Below, piece by piece: positions 1-7,830 of a stretch of DNA of 64,000 bases. The notes beneath the pieces are model-generated. The model saw only the letters and a program-made list of their open reading frames with translations, was not told where the DNA came from and did no database searches. The position numbers and the translations under genes were made by a program. The DNA is from CAVYXK01 sp963708245. Its GTDB lineage: Bacteria > Pseudomonadota > Alphaproteobacteria > Acetobacterales > Acetobacteraceae. The stretch lies in assembly GCA_963708245.1 (NCBI GenBank), contig OY970201.1:5270001-5334000 (forward strand), in the 5' to 3' direction. Each line of letters starts with the position of its first letter. The first letter of the stretch is position 1.

Positions 1-2
1 TG

Positions 3-1520
3 CCGACGAACGTTGTTGGTATTGTAGGAACGGCGAGTTGGGGGCCGGTGGGGCTGCCGGTCACGATCGGCACGATGGCCGAATATGCCCAGCAGTTCGG
101 GCCGGCGATGAGCCGGAAATACGACATGGGGACCGCAGTTGCGATTGCGGTGCAGCAAGGTGCACAGGATTTTGTCTGCGTGCGCGCGACCGATGGCACC
201 GATGTGGGCGCCACGGCGATCTTCAACGGCTCTGCTACGTCGAACTGCTCGTTCACCGCGCAGTCGCTCTACACCGGGTCGCTCGCAAATGGCGACCAGA
301 TCACGCTGGCGCAAGGCGCCGGGGGGACGTACAACCTGACGGTGGTGCGGCCAGGGCTGCCGGGCGAGATCTATACTGGGATCAGCGGTACGGGCGCCGC
401 GTTCTGGGCCAACCTAGTGGCGGCCGCCAACACGGGCGCGGGCCAGTTGCGTGGCGCGTCGCGGCTTGTGCAACTGGTTGTTGGCTCGGGCGCCAATGCG
501 AGCGTTAACCCGTCGTCTCTGACACTGCCAATGACAATCACGCTGGGGTCTGGCACCGGCTCAGTTACAGGAAGCGATGGCGCCAGCTCCGCATCCACCT
601 CGACGCTGATCGGGCAGGACACGCTGCCACGCCTAGGCATGTATGCGCTGCGCGGGCAAGGATGCTCTATAGGCTTGCTCGCAGACGCGGACGCTTCAAG
701 CTACTGGACGACGCAGGACGCGTTCGGGCTGTCCGAGGGCGTGTATATGATATGCGTGGCGCCGGCAGGTTCGGCGATCCAGAATGGTAGCAACGGGACG
801 GTAGATCTCAAGAATGCCGCCGGCCTGAACGATTACGCCTGCAAGCTGCTGCATGGCGACTGGATCTACTGGAACGATCAGACCAACAATGTGCTGCGGC
901 TGGTTTCGTCGCAAGGCTTCGCGGCGGGGCGGTTGGCGAATTTGTCGCCCGAACAGTCGGGACTCAACAAGCAAATCTATTCGGTGGTGGCGTCGCAGAA
1001 ATCCGGCGTGCCGGGATCCGGACAGTCGGGGCAATATGCGCTCGCCGACTTGCAGGTGTTGATCGAGAACGGCGTCGACGTGATCTGCAACCCGCAGCCT
1101 GGCGGGAACTATTGGGGGCTGCGAGCCGGGCACAACTCGTCGACCAATCCGGTGATCGACGGCGACAACTATACTCGACTCACCAACTACATCTCGGCGA
1201 GCCTCGCGGCCGGAATGGGTGTCTATGTCGGTCAGGTGATCAACTCGACACTATTCCAAAATATCCGCGCGACGCTATTAGCTTTCCTTCAGAACATGCT
1301 GAGCCAGGGGCTGCTGGGGTCGCTGGACGGAAGCACGCCATTCTCAGTGATATGCGATACCACGAACAACCCGCTGTCGCGCACATCAATCGGCTACGTG
1401 CAGGCGGATTGTCAGGTGCAATATCAAGGCATCAACGAGAAGTTCATCGTGAATCTGCAAGGCGGGACTACCGTGCAGGTAACGACACAGACTCTTCCGA
1501 CCGGGCAGGTGGGCCCCTGA
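3..1520 (+). CDS. Phage contractile tail sheath protein (5' end cut by window)
   Basis: The reading frame is open from the first bases of the window, so the start lies upstream; about 505 residues are visible. The protein forms the contractile sheath around the tail tube of myovirus-type phages. Supporting features are the N-terminal GTASWGPVGLP-type stretch followed by EYAQQFG, the central region with NPQPGGNYWGLRAGHN, and a C-terminal half containing VGQVINSTLFQNIR and a final beta-rich segment ending FIVNLQGGTTVQV, as in known sheath proteins. It is immediately followed by a tail-tube-like gene, the usual order. The family call is by pattern recognition, but length, domain order and context agree. 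Confidence 0.85.
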   Translation, partial: PTNVVGIVGTASWGPVGLPVTIGTMAEYAQQFGPAMSRKYDMGTAVAIAVQQGAQDFVCVRATDGTDVGATAIFNGSATSNCSFTAQSLYTGSLANGDQITLAQGAGGTYNLTVVRPGLPGEIYTGISGTGAAFWANLVAAANTGAGQLRGASRLVQLVVGSGANASVNPSSLTLPMTITLGSGTGSVTGSDGASSASTSTLIGQDTLPRLGMYALRGQGCSIGLLADADASSYWTTQDAFGLSEGVYMICVAPAGSAIQNGSNGTVDLKNAAGLNDYACKLLHGDWIYWNDQTNNVLRLVSSQGFAAGRLANLSPEQSGLNKQIYSVVASQKSGVPGSGQSGQYALADLQVLIENGVDVICNPQPGGNYWGLRAGHNSSTNPVIDGDNYTRLTNYISASLAAGMGVYVGQVINSTLFQNIRATLLAFLQNMLSQGLLGSLDGSTPFSVICDTTNNPLSRTSIGYVQADCQVQYQGINEKFIVNLQGGTTVQVTTQTLPTGQVGP

Positions 1521-1560
1521 CCGTCGCATTCCGTAACGCGTACAACCTGATGGGAGGCCG

Positions 1561-2004
1561 GTGGTGTCCGGTACTTACAACAATGACTTCTCGCTCGGCA
1601 ATGACTGCCGGGTCGTGTTGATCCTCGGCTCACTGGGACGGCTGGATTTTTCGCATGTGATCGGATTCACCGCCAATCAACTGGTGAAGAAGCTGCGCAT
1701 ACCGGTGCTGAACTATCCACCACTCGGTCGCGATGTGCCCGCGGGTTGGGAGGGCTCGTTCGACGTTGAGCGCGCGAACAGCGTGGCCGATGACATGTCC
1801 GTAACCCTGGAGGCGATGTTTTGGAACGGCCAGCGCCTTCCTACAGGACAACTCTATCAGTATCTCAGCGAAGTCGACGGATCTGTATCCACCTATCTGT
1901 TCGAGGGGGTAGCCGTGAACCTGCGCAACGCGGGTACCTTCCACCAGGAACAGACAGTTAAGCAGACGGTTGAGTTCTTCGCACGCCGTCGGGTACGCCA
2001 GTGA
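1561..2004 (+). CDS. Phage tail tube-like protein
   Basis: A 147-residue protein directly after the sheath gene. Position, size and beta-rich composition (SYNNDFSLGNDC-like start, then VVLILG, IPVLNYPP, GWEGSFDVER, LTLEAMFW-like strands) fit the inner tail tube that the sheath surrounds. The first start is GTG at 1561, with a GGGAGG ribosome binding site ending about five bases upstream; the adjacent GTG at 1564 is an alternative. The stop overlaps the start of the next gene (GTGATG), suggesting translational coupling. No sequence motif proves the function; the call rests on gene order and fold-like features. Confidence 0.6.
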   Translation: MVSGTYNNDFSLGNDCRVVLILGSLGRLDFSHVIGFTANQLVKKLRIPVLNYPPLGRDVPAGWEGSFDVERANSVADDMSVTLEAMFWNGQRLPTGQLYQYLSEVDGSVSTYLFEGVAVNLRNAGTFHQEQTVKQTVEFFARRRVRQ

Positions 2005-2348
2005 TGGGGGATGCCACCGTCACCGCGGATGCATCGGGGCGACAACTCACGCTACGGATGCTATCCGCACGTGAACGGTTCGAGCTGTTTAAAGCGATCC
2101 CTAACGAACAGCAGGGAAACCTGTCGTGGATGGGCTGGACGTTGGCAGCCTGCAGCGTACGCGCGATCAATGATGTGCCGGTGCCGATGCCGACAAGCGA
2201 AAAAGAGATCGCGGCACTGGTGTCGCAGCTCGATGACGATGGAATTGAGGCGGCGCAGCAGTTTATCATTGATCGACAGAAAGAGCGGGCGGCGCGGGCA
2301 AAAAACTCACTCAGGACTTCGGCTTCCGAGAGTGCCTCTGGCTCGTGA
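2004..2348 (+). CDS. Tail assembly chaperone, short form (gpG-like)
   Basis: The zero-frame product is about 114 residues and lies between the tail tube and tape measure genes, where lambda-like and Mu-like phages encode the chaperone that coats the tape measure during tail assembly. It is rich in charged helical residues (LSARERFELFKAIP, then ISQLDDDGIEAAQQFIIDRQKERAARAKN-like helix in the C-terminal half). The ATG at 2004 overlaps the tail tube stop codon; a GTG at 2001 is also in frame. Near its 3' end lies an A_AAA_AAC heptamer in the right phase for -1 frameshifting, which would yield a longer second product (see next entry). Confidence 0.7.
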   Translation: MGDATVTADASGRQLTLRMLSARERFELFKAIPNEQQGNLSWMGWTLAACSVRAINDVPVPMPTSEKEIAALVSQLDDDGIEAAQQFIIDRQKERAARAKNSLRTSASESASGS

Positions 2349-2479
2349 AGAACGGGGTCCCTTACGACATTGCGTTCGAAATGGATGACGCGGTTCGGCT
2401 CGCGCATCTGATCGTGTTCGGAGAATATGAGGGGAATCGTTGGAACTGGCGGCGGATGGGCTGGGAGGAGCGGCGATGA
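2004..2479 (+). CDS. Tail assembly chaperone, -1 frameshift fusion (gpGT-like)
   Basis: If ribosomes slip back one base on the heptamer at 2300-2306, translation continues for 57 codons (LTQDFGFRECLWLVKNG..., ending WNWRRMGWEERR) to a stop at 2477-2479, giving about 158 residues. The extension has typical protein composition, no independent start and no upstream stop that would make it a separate gene. This is the gpG/gpGT arrangement known from lambda and conserved across long-tailed phages, where the fused T part recruits tail tube subunits. The next gene begins with ATGA overlapping this extension's stop, which also argues that the extension is translated. Inferred from sequence only. Confidence 0.65.
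2300..2306 (+). promoter_or_regulatory. Probable programmed -1 frameshift slippery site
   Basis: AAAAAAC read in the zero frame as (gc)A AAA AAC, a canonical X_XXY_YYZ heptamer. It lies 40 bases before the zero-frame stop at 2346-2348 and opens into a 57-codon -1 extension. Location in a tail chaperone gene between tube and tape measure is the classic context. Confidence 0.7.
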
Positions 2480-2862
2480 GGAGGCTCGATCTTTCGGGGC
2501 TTGCGACGCACATCTGCGACCTGGCCGCCGGCATGACGGCGATGGAGGAGGTTCTGCTTGACCGCGCTGCACAGGTAATAGAGGTAGAAGCCAAGCGGAC
2601 GCTTAGTGAGTATCAGGCTGCGATAGATAGGCTTGCACTGCGAAAAGATGAACCTAGCGACTGCATCGAGCATACTGTGCGTGCGCCCAATGCGTATGTA
2701 GGTTCAAACTGTCCCGAGGTCGAGTACCAAGAGCTGGGTAGCCGGACCACTCTTCCACGATGCTTCCTGAAGGGCTCGGCGTTCCGCAAGGGAGTAGACG
2801 TGCGCGATCTGATCGGCGATCATTTCTTCCATTACATCGCTAGCATTAGGTGGGTGAGGTAG
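2476..2862 (+). CDS. HK97 gp10-like / virion morphogenesis-like phage protein
   Basis: A 128-residue protein starting at the ATG that overlaps the frameshift extension stop (ATGA); a GGGAGGAG sequence lies about six bases upstream. An N-terminal helical part (DLSGLATHICDLAAGM, then MEEVLLDRAAQVIEVEAK) is followed by a segment with YQELGSRTTLPRCFL, which resembles the Y-x-ELGT...PRxFL signature of HK97 gp10 / minor tail and tail-completion proteins that act at the head-tail or tube terminus. The usual position of this family is before the sheath; here it sits after the chaperone, so the exact role is uncertain. Confidence 0.45.
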   Translation: MRRLDLSGLATHICDLAAGMTAMEEVLLDRAAQVIEVEAKRTLSEYQAAIDRLALRKDEPSDCIEHTVRAPNAYVGSNCPEVEYQELGSRTTLPRCFLKGSAFRKGVDVRDLIGDHFFHYIASIRWVR

Positions 2863-2891
2863 GCAGGTGCAATTCTCGGCGGGGACTAGCC

Positions 2892-2981
2892 GTGGGACGC
2901 CGGAAGCGGGCCAAGTGTAAGCATATCGTCAATCCCGAAGAACCAGCACATGGACGTTTATCGTATCAGTGTCACCATTGA
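2892..2981 (+). CDS. Possible 29-residue Cys/His microprotein
   Basis: A short frame beginning GTG in the gap before the tape measure gene and overlapping its first 32 bases. The product is basic and has a CKH near the N-terminus and a CHH at the C-terminus, compatible with one metal site. It encodes RKRAKC in the same phase as a second small cysteine-rich gene at 11029-11136, with 14 identical bases underneath (AAGCGGGCCAAGTG). There is no clear ribosome binding site, and it could be a decayed fragment. Unrecognised. Confidence 0.3.
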   Translation: MGRRKRAKCKHIVNPEEPAHGRLSYQCHH

Positions 2982-4551
2982 CATGGTGAACAACGCCTCC
3001 GCGGTCTTGGGAGTGATTCAGCGGGACGTGCTGGGGCTGCAAAAGTCGGTCGACACGTTGACGAGCGGGTTCACCGCTGCGAAAGCAGCGGCCGCAGGAC
3101 TTAACTCAGTCCTTACCAGTGGGGCCGTGCTCGGGGGAATAGGCGGGTTGGCGCGTCAGCAGGTCCTGGTCCAGGGACAGTCGCGGGATATTCTAGCCAC
3201 CAGTTTGACCTCAATCGCCGGAACAGAGACGAACGCCACAGCGGGGGCGTTGACTACAATCAATCAGGCTGGGCGCTCGAACGTCGCCGAGAACCTCGGC
3301 GACGTTCTCGCGTTGCTTGGGCCATTAGGTAGATCGCCGGTGGTGCCGGATGATCTGACATCTGACACTAAGGCCGCTCCCGGCGCGAGGATTGAGGACC
3401 GATCGATCGACCTGATGAGCATGTTGGCAGCCACGGGCAGCTCTCCGAAGTTGAATTCTGCTACGCCGCTGGATGTGATGGTCGCGGGTTTAAGCGCCTC
3501 AACAAAAGATTGGTCGAGCACCTTTAACGACGCTATCCTACGGACTCGACTGCGGCCTCCGAATACCGGTGGTCGCAATATCTCCCCAGGCGTCGCCTCC
3601 GATCAGCAACCGGCCTTTCAAGGATCGGTCGGGTACGCAAAAAGAGATGACCGACCGGGGACTGAGACGAGTGCGCTGGATTGGCGTGCGAAAGCCTATC
3701 TGCTGGACAATCACGATACCCTGCAAGTTATGACCCGATTTGCCGCGCAGCAGGCGCGGTTCGACACGGATCCATCCCTCAACCACAGCGCGTCCGGGAT
3801 GGGCGCCTATGACGCACTGGCGCAGGACGACCCAAGTGCGAAGATCAAGTCGTTCCAAGAAACCTGGAAGAATCTCGTGACTGCACTTGGGGCGCCTCTA
3901 GTGAATACTGGGACCACCATGATGGTCTCGCTCACGCATGCGATGGACGAATTCACACAAGGGATGGTTGCGCATCCGGAGTTGGTGGGAGCCATTGGGA
4001 AGACCGTTGCCGCATTGGCGGGGCTGGTAGCTGAGATCGGCTTGTTCGCGACTGGTGCGACCGCGGCAACCGCGCTCGGGTTCCTGACTGGAGCGTCAGG
4101 TTTGATCGGGCTCGCAACAGGCATCGAGAGGCTAGGAAAGGTGCTGCCTTCCATCCCAGCGTGGCTGGCGCAGTTGTCGGCGGGTACAGCGGCCGGGCCG
4201 GCAGTGGGCTCTGTGGCACGTGGTATCGGGGCGCCCGGGGCGATGGGCGTGCGCGGCATTGCACTGCCCAATGCCGGCTCAACCAATGACCTGCACACCC
4301 GAGCGTCCTACATTCCTGATGGTACCGGTGACGCTTGGCTACCGGGTGGGGAGTCAGCGGTGCCGCCGAGCGCATCGAGCACGGGACCGAGCGGACCGGT
4401 ACCGGTGTACGTCGTCAACGGCCGGGATATTGCCGAGGGCACGACCGCACATCAGACAGCGCAGCTCTCTGCACCGCCAGTCGGCCCAACCGGGGGTGAT
4501 CCGCGGATGAACCTGCCGATGCCAGCTTTTGGCACGATCGTCGGGCTGTAA
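2950..4551 (+). CDS. Phage tail tape measure protein (short)
   Basis: A 533-residue protein in the tape measure position, between the chaperone and the baseplate genes. It begins with a beta/alpha segment (VYRISVTIDMVNNASAVLGVIQRDVLGLQ) typical of tape measure N-termini, followed by long alanine/glycine/threonine-rich helical regions and a hydrophobic block around residues 350-400 (AAGLVAEIGLFATGATAAT) that could cross a membrane during DNA injection. Tape length scales with tail length, so a tape of this size predicts a short tail. The C-terminus is proline-rich. Residues roughly 60-270 read less like coiled coil than usual, and partial decay cannot be excluded. Confidence 0.65.
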   Translation: MDVYRISVTIDMVNNASAVLGVIQRDVLGLQKSVDTLTSGFTAAKAAAAGLNSVLTSGAVLGGIGGLARQQVLVQGQSRDILATSLTSIAGTETNATAGALTTINQAGRSNVAENLGDVLALLGPLGRSPVVPDDLTSDTKAAPGARIEDRSIDLMSMLAATGSSPKLNSATPLDVMVAGLSASTKDWSSTFNDAILRTRLRPPNTGGRNISPGVASDQQPAFQGSVGYAKRDDRPGTETSALDWRAKAYLLDNHDTLQVMTRFAAQQARFDTDPSLNHSASGMGAYDALAQDDPSAKIKSFQETWKNLVTALGAPLVNTGTTMMVSLTHAMDEFTQGMVAHPELVGAIGKTVAALAGLVAEIGLFATGATAATALGFLTGASGLIGLATGIERLGKVLPSIPAWLAQLSAGTAAGPAVGSVARGIGAPGAMGVRGIALPNAGSTNDLHTRASYIPDGTGDAWLPGGESAVPPSASSTGPSGPVPVYVVNGRDIAEGTTAHQTAQLSAPPVGPTGGDPRMNLPMPAFGTIVGL

Positions 4552-4554
4552 CTC

Positions 4555-5367
4555 ATGCCAGGGCTCCTCTCAGCTAGCGGGATTGCGGGGGCGGTATCGG
4601 AAGTTCTCGGATTCGGCGGGGATTATGTAACGCTGGATGGCGAGTCGTTCACCGAGCTTGCTCTGCCGCCGAAGATGACATGGGGCGGGCAGCAGCGGTT
4701 GGTGCGACACATTGCGCCGGGTGGCGTCGTGGTGATGTCCTCACTCGGCCCGGACTGGCGGCCGATCCGCTGGGGCGGTGTCCTGGAGGGTCCGGATGCA
4801 TCGAGTCGAGCCAAGCAACTCTATGCGATGATGCTGGCGGCGCAGGCAGTCCCGCTGGTATGGCTCGACCAGCTATGGATGGTTGTGATCCAGGAATTCT
4901 CCGCTGACGACACTACGATTGGCTGGGTGCCGTATCGGATCACCTGTGCGGTGAGTGCCGATCCATCGCAGATCGTCGGGCCGGACGATCCTACACTGTC
5001 GGATCAGGTTCAGGCCGATATCAACGATGCACTGGGTTTCGATGTGGTGGACAGCGCCGGTTCCGCGATACCGGCCATGACGGCGGTACAGCAGCAAGTC
5101 GTTGTGTCGAACGCGCTGACCTTTGGCGCGGGAGCCTTCACCACGCTCGCAGCGGCGGTTGGCGTAGCCCAGACCGCCGTGGGTAGCGCGATTGCGCAAG
5201 CCGAAGCTGGCCTGAACACGCTGGCCGGCTCCGCAGTGAGCGGGCCCGTGGCGGGACTCGTCTGGATGACCAGCGCTGCCGCGCAATCCGGCAATCTGGC
5301 GAATGCCGTGGCGGCGAATGGGCTGATGGGCCGGATCGCAACTAACCTGACGAATGCAAGCACATGA
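4555..5367 (+). CDS. Phage baseplate/DNA circularisation-like protein
   Basis: A 270-residue protein just after the tape measure. The N-terminal half (LDGESFTELALPPKMTWGG, HIAPGGVVVMSSLGPDWRPIRWGGVLEG, then VPLVWLDQLWMVVIQEF) resembles the beta-rich N-terminal domain of phage proteins that join tail tube to baseplate and are often called DNA circularisation proteins in Mu-like phages. The C-terminal half is a long alanine-rich helix (ALTFGAGAFTTLAAAVGVAQ). Its last codons overlap the X gene (ATGA). Assigned from position and general similarity; the biochemical role is not demonstrable from sequence. Confidence 0.5.
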   Translation: MPGLLSASGIAGAVSEVLGFGGDYVTLDGESFTELALPPKMTWGGQQRLVRHIAPGGVVVMSSLGPDWRPIRWGGVLEGPDASSRAKQLYAMMLAAQAVPLVWLDQLWMVVIQEFSADDTTIGWVPYRITCAVSADPSQIVGPDDPTLSDQVQADINDALGFDVVDSAGSAIPAMTAVQQQVVVSNALTFGAGAFTTLAAAVGVAQTAVGSAIAQAEAGLNTLAGSAVSGPVAGLVWMTSAAAQSGNLANAVAANGLMGRIATNLTNAST

Positions 5368-5549
5368 AGACGCTGCAAGTGGTGGGCGGCGATCTGTTCC
5401 ACATCGCGGCGCAGCAGCTTGGCGACGCGACGCAATGGATACGGATCGCGCAGTTGAATAACCTAGTTGATCCGAACATCCAGGGGCCGATGACGTTGCA
5501 TATCCCGGATGTGAACCCGAATGCCGCCGGTGGCATCGCCACGCAATGA
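5364..5549 (+). CDS. Tail protein X (LysM-like)
   Basis: A 61-residue protein with the LysM-like pattern of P2 gpX: a strand-helix start (VVGGDLFHIAAQQLGDATQW), the conserved RIAQLNNLVDPN segment and a final LHIP strand. Members of this family are small baseplate or tube-terminus components. It is flanked by ATGA overlaps on both sides, so it is part of a strictly coupled baseplate operon. Length and motif match the family well. Confidence 0.8.
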   Translation: MKTLQVVGGDLFHIAAQQLGDATQWIRIAQLNNLVDPNIQGPMTLHIPDVNPNAAGGIATQ

Positions 5550-6664
5550 CAAGCCCGATCAACGATGCATACTCGCTGCAGGCGGTGATCCGCCCGCGGC
5601 TGCGACTGCTGGTGAATGGAGAGAGTATCCCGACGATGCTCTCCGCCTCGATCACCAGCACGAACAACTATCACGGTGACCGCTATACCGCGACACTGGC
5701 CCCCCCGCTATCGGGCGCCGGCAGTTTTCCGTGGTGGGAGCAGCAGACCGACATTGCCGCCGACGTGCAGATCGGCCTAGTTCCACCCGGGGCGCCGGAA
5801 AGCGCTGTGGTCTGGAAGTCGATCGTGCAAGGGCCGGTGGATCGCGCTACGCATGGGTTCAACGCCAGCACGATTTGTATTGAGGGACGCGACTACACGG
5901 CGAGACTGATTGACTTCAAGACCGAACTAGCAAACGTGAACCAGACATCGAGTGAGATCGTCACTGCATTGGCCGCGCAGGTCGGCTTGCAGTCGCATGT
6001 GACGCAGACCACGACGCTGGTCGGGCGATACTATGAGCTGGAGCATGCCAGCGTGCAGCTCAATCAATGCCATCGAGCGATCACTGGGTGGGACGAGATC
6101 GTGCTCCTGGCTCGCTATGAGGGATTTGACGCCTTCTTCGTAGACGACACGCTATATTTCCAGCCGCCTGTTGCGGCCGGGTCCGCTCCTTATCTGTTAT
6201 GGTGGCAACAAGACGGGCAGGGGCGTGTGCAGAGCAACATGCTCGAGTTCTCCGCTGAGCGGGCATTGACGGTCGCCAAGGGCGTGAACGTAATAGTCAA
6301 ATCGTGGAATGGTAAGCAGGCGCGCGCGTTCGCCCGTGGCTATCCCTCTGCCAGGCCGGTCGGCACGAATAACAAGGTCCAGCAATATGTGTTCGTGCGA
6401 CCGAACCTGACCGAGGACCAGGCGCAGCAGCTCGCGAACCAACTATACGGTGAGATCGTCAGGCACGAACATACGATCAATGTGACGCTGCCGGGAGACG
6501 CAATCCTGACGCCGCGCGTGTTGATACAAGTAACCGGGACTGGCACGGGGTATGATCAGACCTATTATCCGAACACGATTACGCGAACTGTCGATCGGTG
6601 CGGCTACCTGATGCGCTTGAGCGCCAAGAATCACAGTCCGCAGACGGAAGTGGCAGCACCATGA
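5546..6664 (+). CDS. Late control gene D-like baseplate hub protein
   Basis: A 372-residue protein matching the gpD/gp27-type hub: an N-terminal beta-barrel (RPRLRLLVNGESIPTMLSASITSTNNYHGDRYTATL), a central GRDYTARLIDFKTE segment, then TSSEIVTALAAQVGL and a second barrel. The hub connects the tube to the spike encoded immediately downstream. Its start overlaps gene X by ATGA, and its own stop overlaps an ATG at 6661 that begins a 21-codon frame running to 6726, which may couple translation to the spike gene. Confidence 0.8.
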   Translation: MTSPINDAYSLQAVIRPRLRLLVNGESIPTMLSASITSTNNYHGDRYTATLAPPLSGAGSFPWWEQQTDIAADVQIGLVPPGAPESAVVWKSIVQGPVDRATHGFNASTICIEGRDYTARLIDFKTELANVNQTSSEIVTALAAQVGLQSHVTQTTTLVGRYYELEHASVQLNQCHRAITGWDEIVLLARYEGFDAFFVDDTLYFQPPVAAGSAPYLLWWQQDGQGRVQSNMLEFSAERALTVAKGVNVIVKSWNGKQARAFARGYPSARPVGTNNKVQQYVFVRPNLTEDQAQQLANQLYGEIVRHEHTINVTLPGDAILTPRVLIQVTGTGTGYDQTYYPNTITRTVDRCGYLMRLSAKNHSPQTEVAAP

Positions 6665-6722
6665 TGGTCGGATCGAGTTCGGCCAAGTCGGCCGAGGATC
6701 GGGCGTGGGCCCGCAACCACAT

Positions 6723-7388
6723 ATGAGCGTCGATCATCTGCTGAATGCGCTTAAGATGCATGTAGCGTCTATGGATACGCAGCTTGGCCAAGCCCGGATG
6801 GGCGTAGTGCAGAGTTATGATCCAAGCAACGGCACCGCCAAGGTGCTGATCCAGCCAGAAGGCGTGCTGACAAGCTGGCTGCCCGTACTGTCGCAGTCCG
6901 TGGGAGCAGGTTGGGGCGTTCATACACCGCTGGCCGGCGGCGAGCAGGTGCTAATTCTGCCGACCGAAGGCGACACCGACAACGGCGTCATTGTTGGGCG
7001 TGCCTGGTCGGACCAGATGCAGCCGCCACAGAATCCGTTCGGAGGCACACTCGAGGCCGCCCAAATCCTTTTACTCGATAAGAGCGGATCGGCGGTGTTG
7101 CTTGATGCAATGGGCAACATCAAGGTGAAGAACGGCGCCGGCGCGAGCACGCTAATGCAAAGCAATGGGCAGATCGTGCTGACCGATGCCTCGGGGGCGT
7201 CGATTGCGTTGGCCAACAACGGAACCGTAAACGTGACCGGCACGCTGGCAGTGAGCGGCGACATCATAGACCGGAACAATGCGTACGGCCCTGTGCAGAC
7301 GCTACGTGCGGCCTATAATGCCCACCATCACCCAGGGGTTGAGCCGGGCGGTGGTAGCACCGCTACCACCGACGATCCGGTGCCCTGA
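6723..7388 (+). CDS. Baseplate assembly protein V / central spike
   Basis: A 221-residue tail spike. The N-terminal OB fold (GVVQSYDPSNGTAKVLIQPEGVLTSWLPVLSQ, then GEQVLILPTEGDTDNGVIVGR) and the repetitive C-terminal beta-prism (LDKSGSAVLLDAMGNIKVKNGAG...) are characteristic of gpV. The C-terminus has AHHHPG, the histidine cluster that binds iron at the tip in P2 and Mu spikes. ATG 6723 overlaps the stop of a tiny 21-codon frame (6661-6726) that itself overlaps the hub gene stop, so the real start may depend on coupling; GTG 6705 is an in-frame alternative. Confidence 0.8.
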   Translation: MSVDHLLNALKMHVASMDTQLGQARMGVVQSYDPSNGTAKVLIQPEGVLTSWLPVLSQSVGAGWGVHTPLAGGEQVLILPTEGDTDNGVIVGRAWSDQMQPPQNPFGGTLEAAQILLLDKSGSAVLLDAMGNIKVKNGAGASTLMQSNGQIVLTDASGASIALANNGTVNVTGTLAVSGDIIDRNNAYGPVQTLRAAYNAHHHPGVEPGGGSTATTDDPVP

Positions 7389-7759
7389 TGCCAGATATCT
7401 CGCACTTGGTGGGCTTCGACCTAACGCTCGGCCCGACCGGAGACCTGGCAGTCGTCAGCGATGCTAATCTCGGTCAGCAGCGGGTACTACGGCGTCTGCT
7501 GACGAATCCAGGGGATTACATCTGGAACCTAATTTACGGCGCTGGGCTGCCGGGCATGGTGGGCAAGGTTGGCCAGCCAACGGCGATCCGAGGTCTCATT
7601 ACCTCGCAGATGCTCCGCGAGGCGGCCGTGGCGCAGTCGCCGCTGCCGCAAGTCACCGTCTCGTCCAACAATGCCGGCACCGTCTATGCCTATGTCCAAT
7701 ATGGCGATGCCACAACTGGCGCGACACAAGTTCTGACCGTGCCAATCAGCGGTCAGTAG
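7388..7759 (+). CDS. Baseplate protein W / gp25-like
   Basis: A 123-residue protein in the canonical W position between V and J. It contains the gp25-like segments GDLAVVSDANLGQQRVLRRLL and GDYIWNLIYGAGL; this family builds the wedge that attaches J to the hub. TGATG overlap with the spike gene gives tight coupling. The stop codon is embedded in a heptamer direct repeat (GTCAGTAGTCAGTGGTCAG), so the last residues may have been altered by that repeat. Confidence 0.7.
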   Translation: MPDISHLVGFDLTLGPTGDLAVVSDANLGQQRVLRRLLTNPGDYIWNLIYGAGLPGMVGKVGQPTAIRGLITSQMLREAAVAQSPLPQVTVSSNNAGTVYAYVQYGDATTGATQVLTVPISGQ

Positions 7760-7830
7760 TCAGTGGTCAGAAAAAGCTGGCCCACAGACCACAACCACTG
7801 ATCTCTGGCAACTGATAACTGGAAACTGAA
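7752..7830 (+). repeat. Heptanucleotide-type repeat spacer between baseplate W and J
   Basis: The only sizeable gap inside the coupled baseplate genes. It begins with GTCAGTA-GTCAGTG-GTCAG (7752-7770) and ends with AACTGAT-AACTGGA-AACTGAA (7810-7830), running into the start codon of gene J. Such degenerate heptamer runs occur as dispersed intergenic repeats in several bacterial lineages. It overlaps the W stop codon. Confidence 0.6.
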
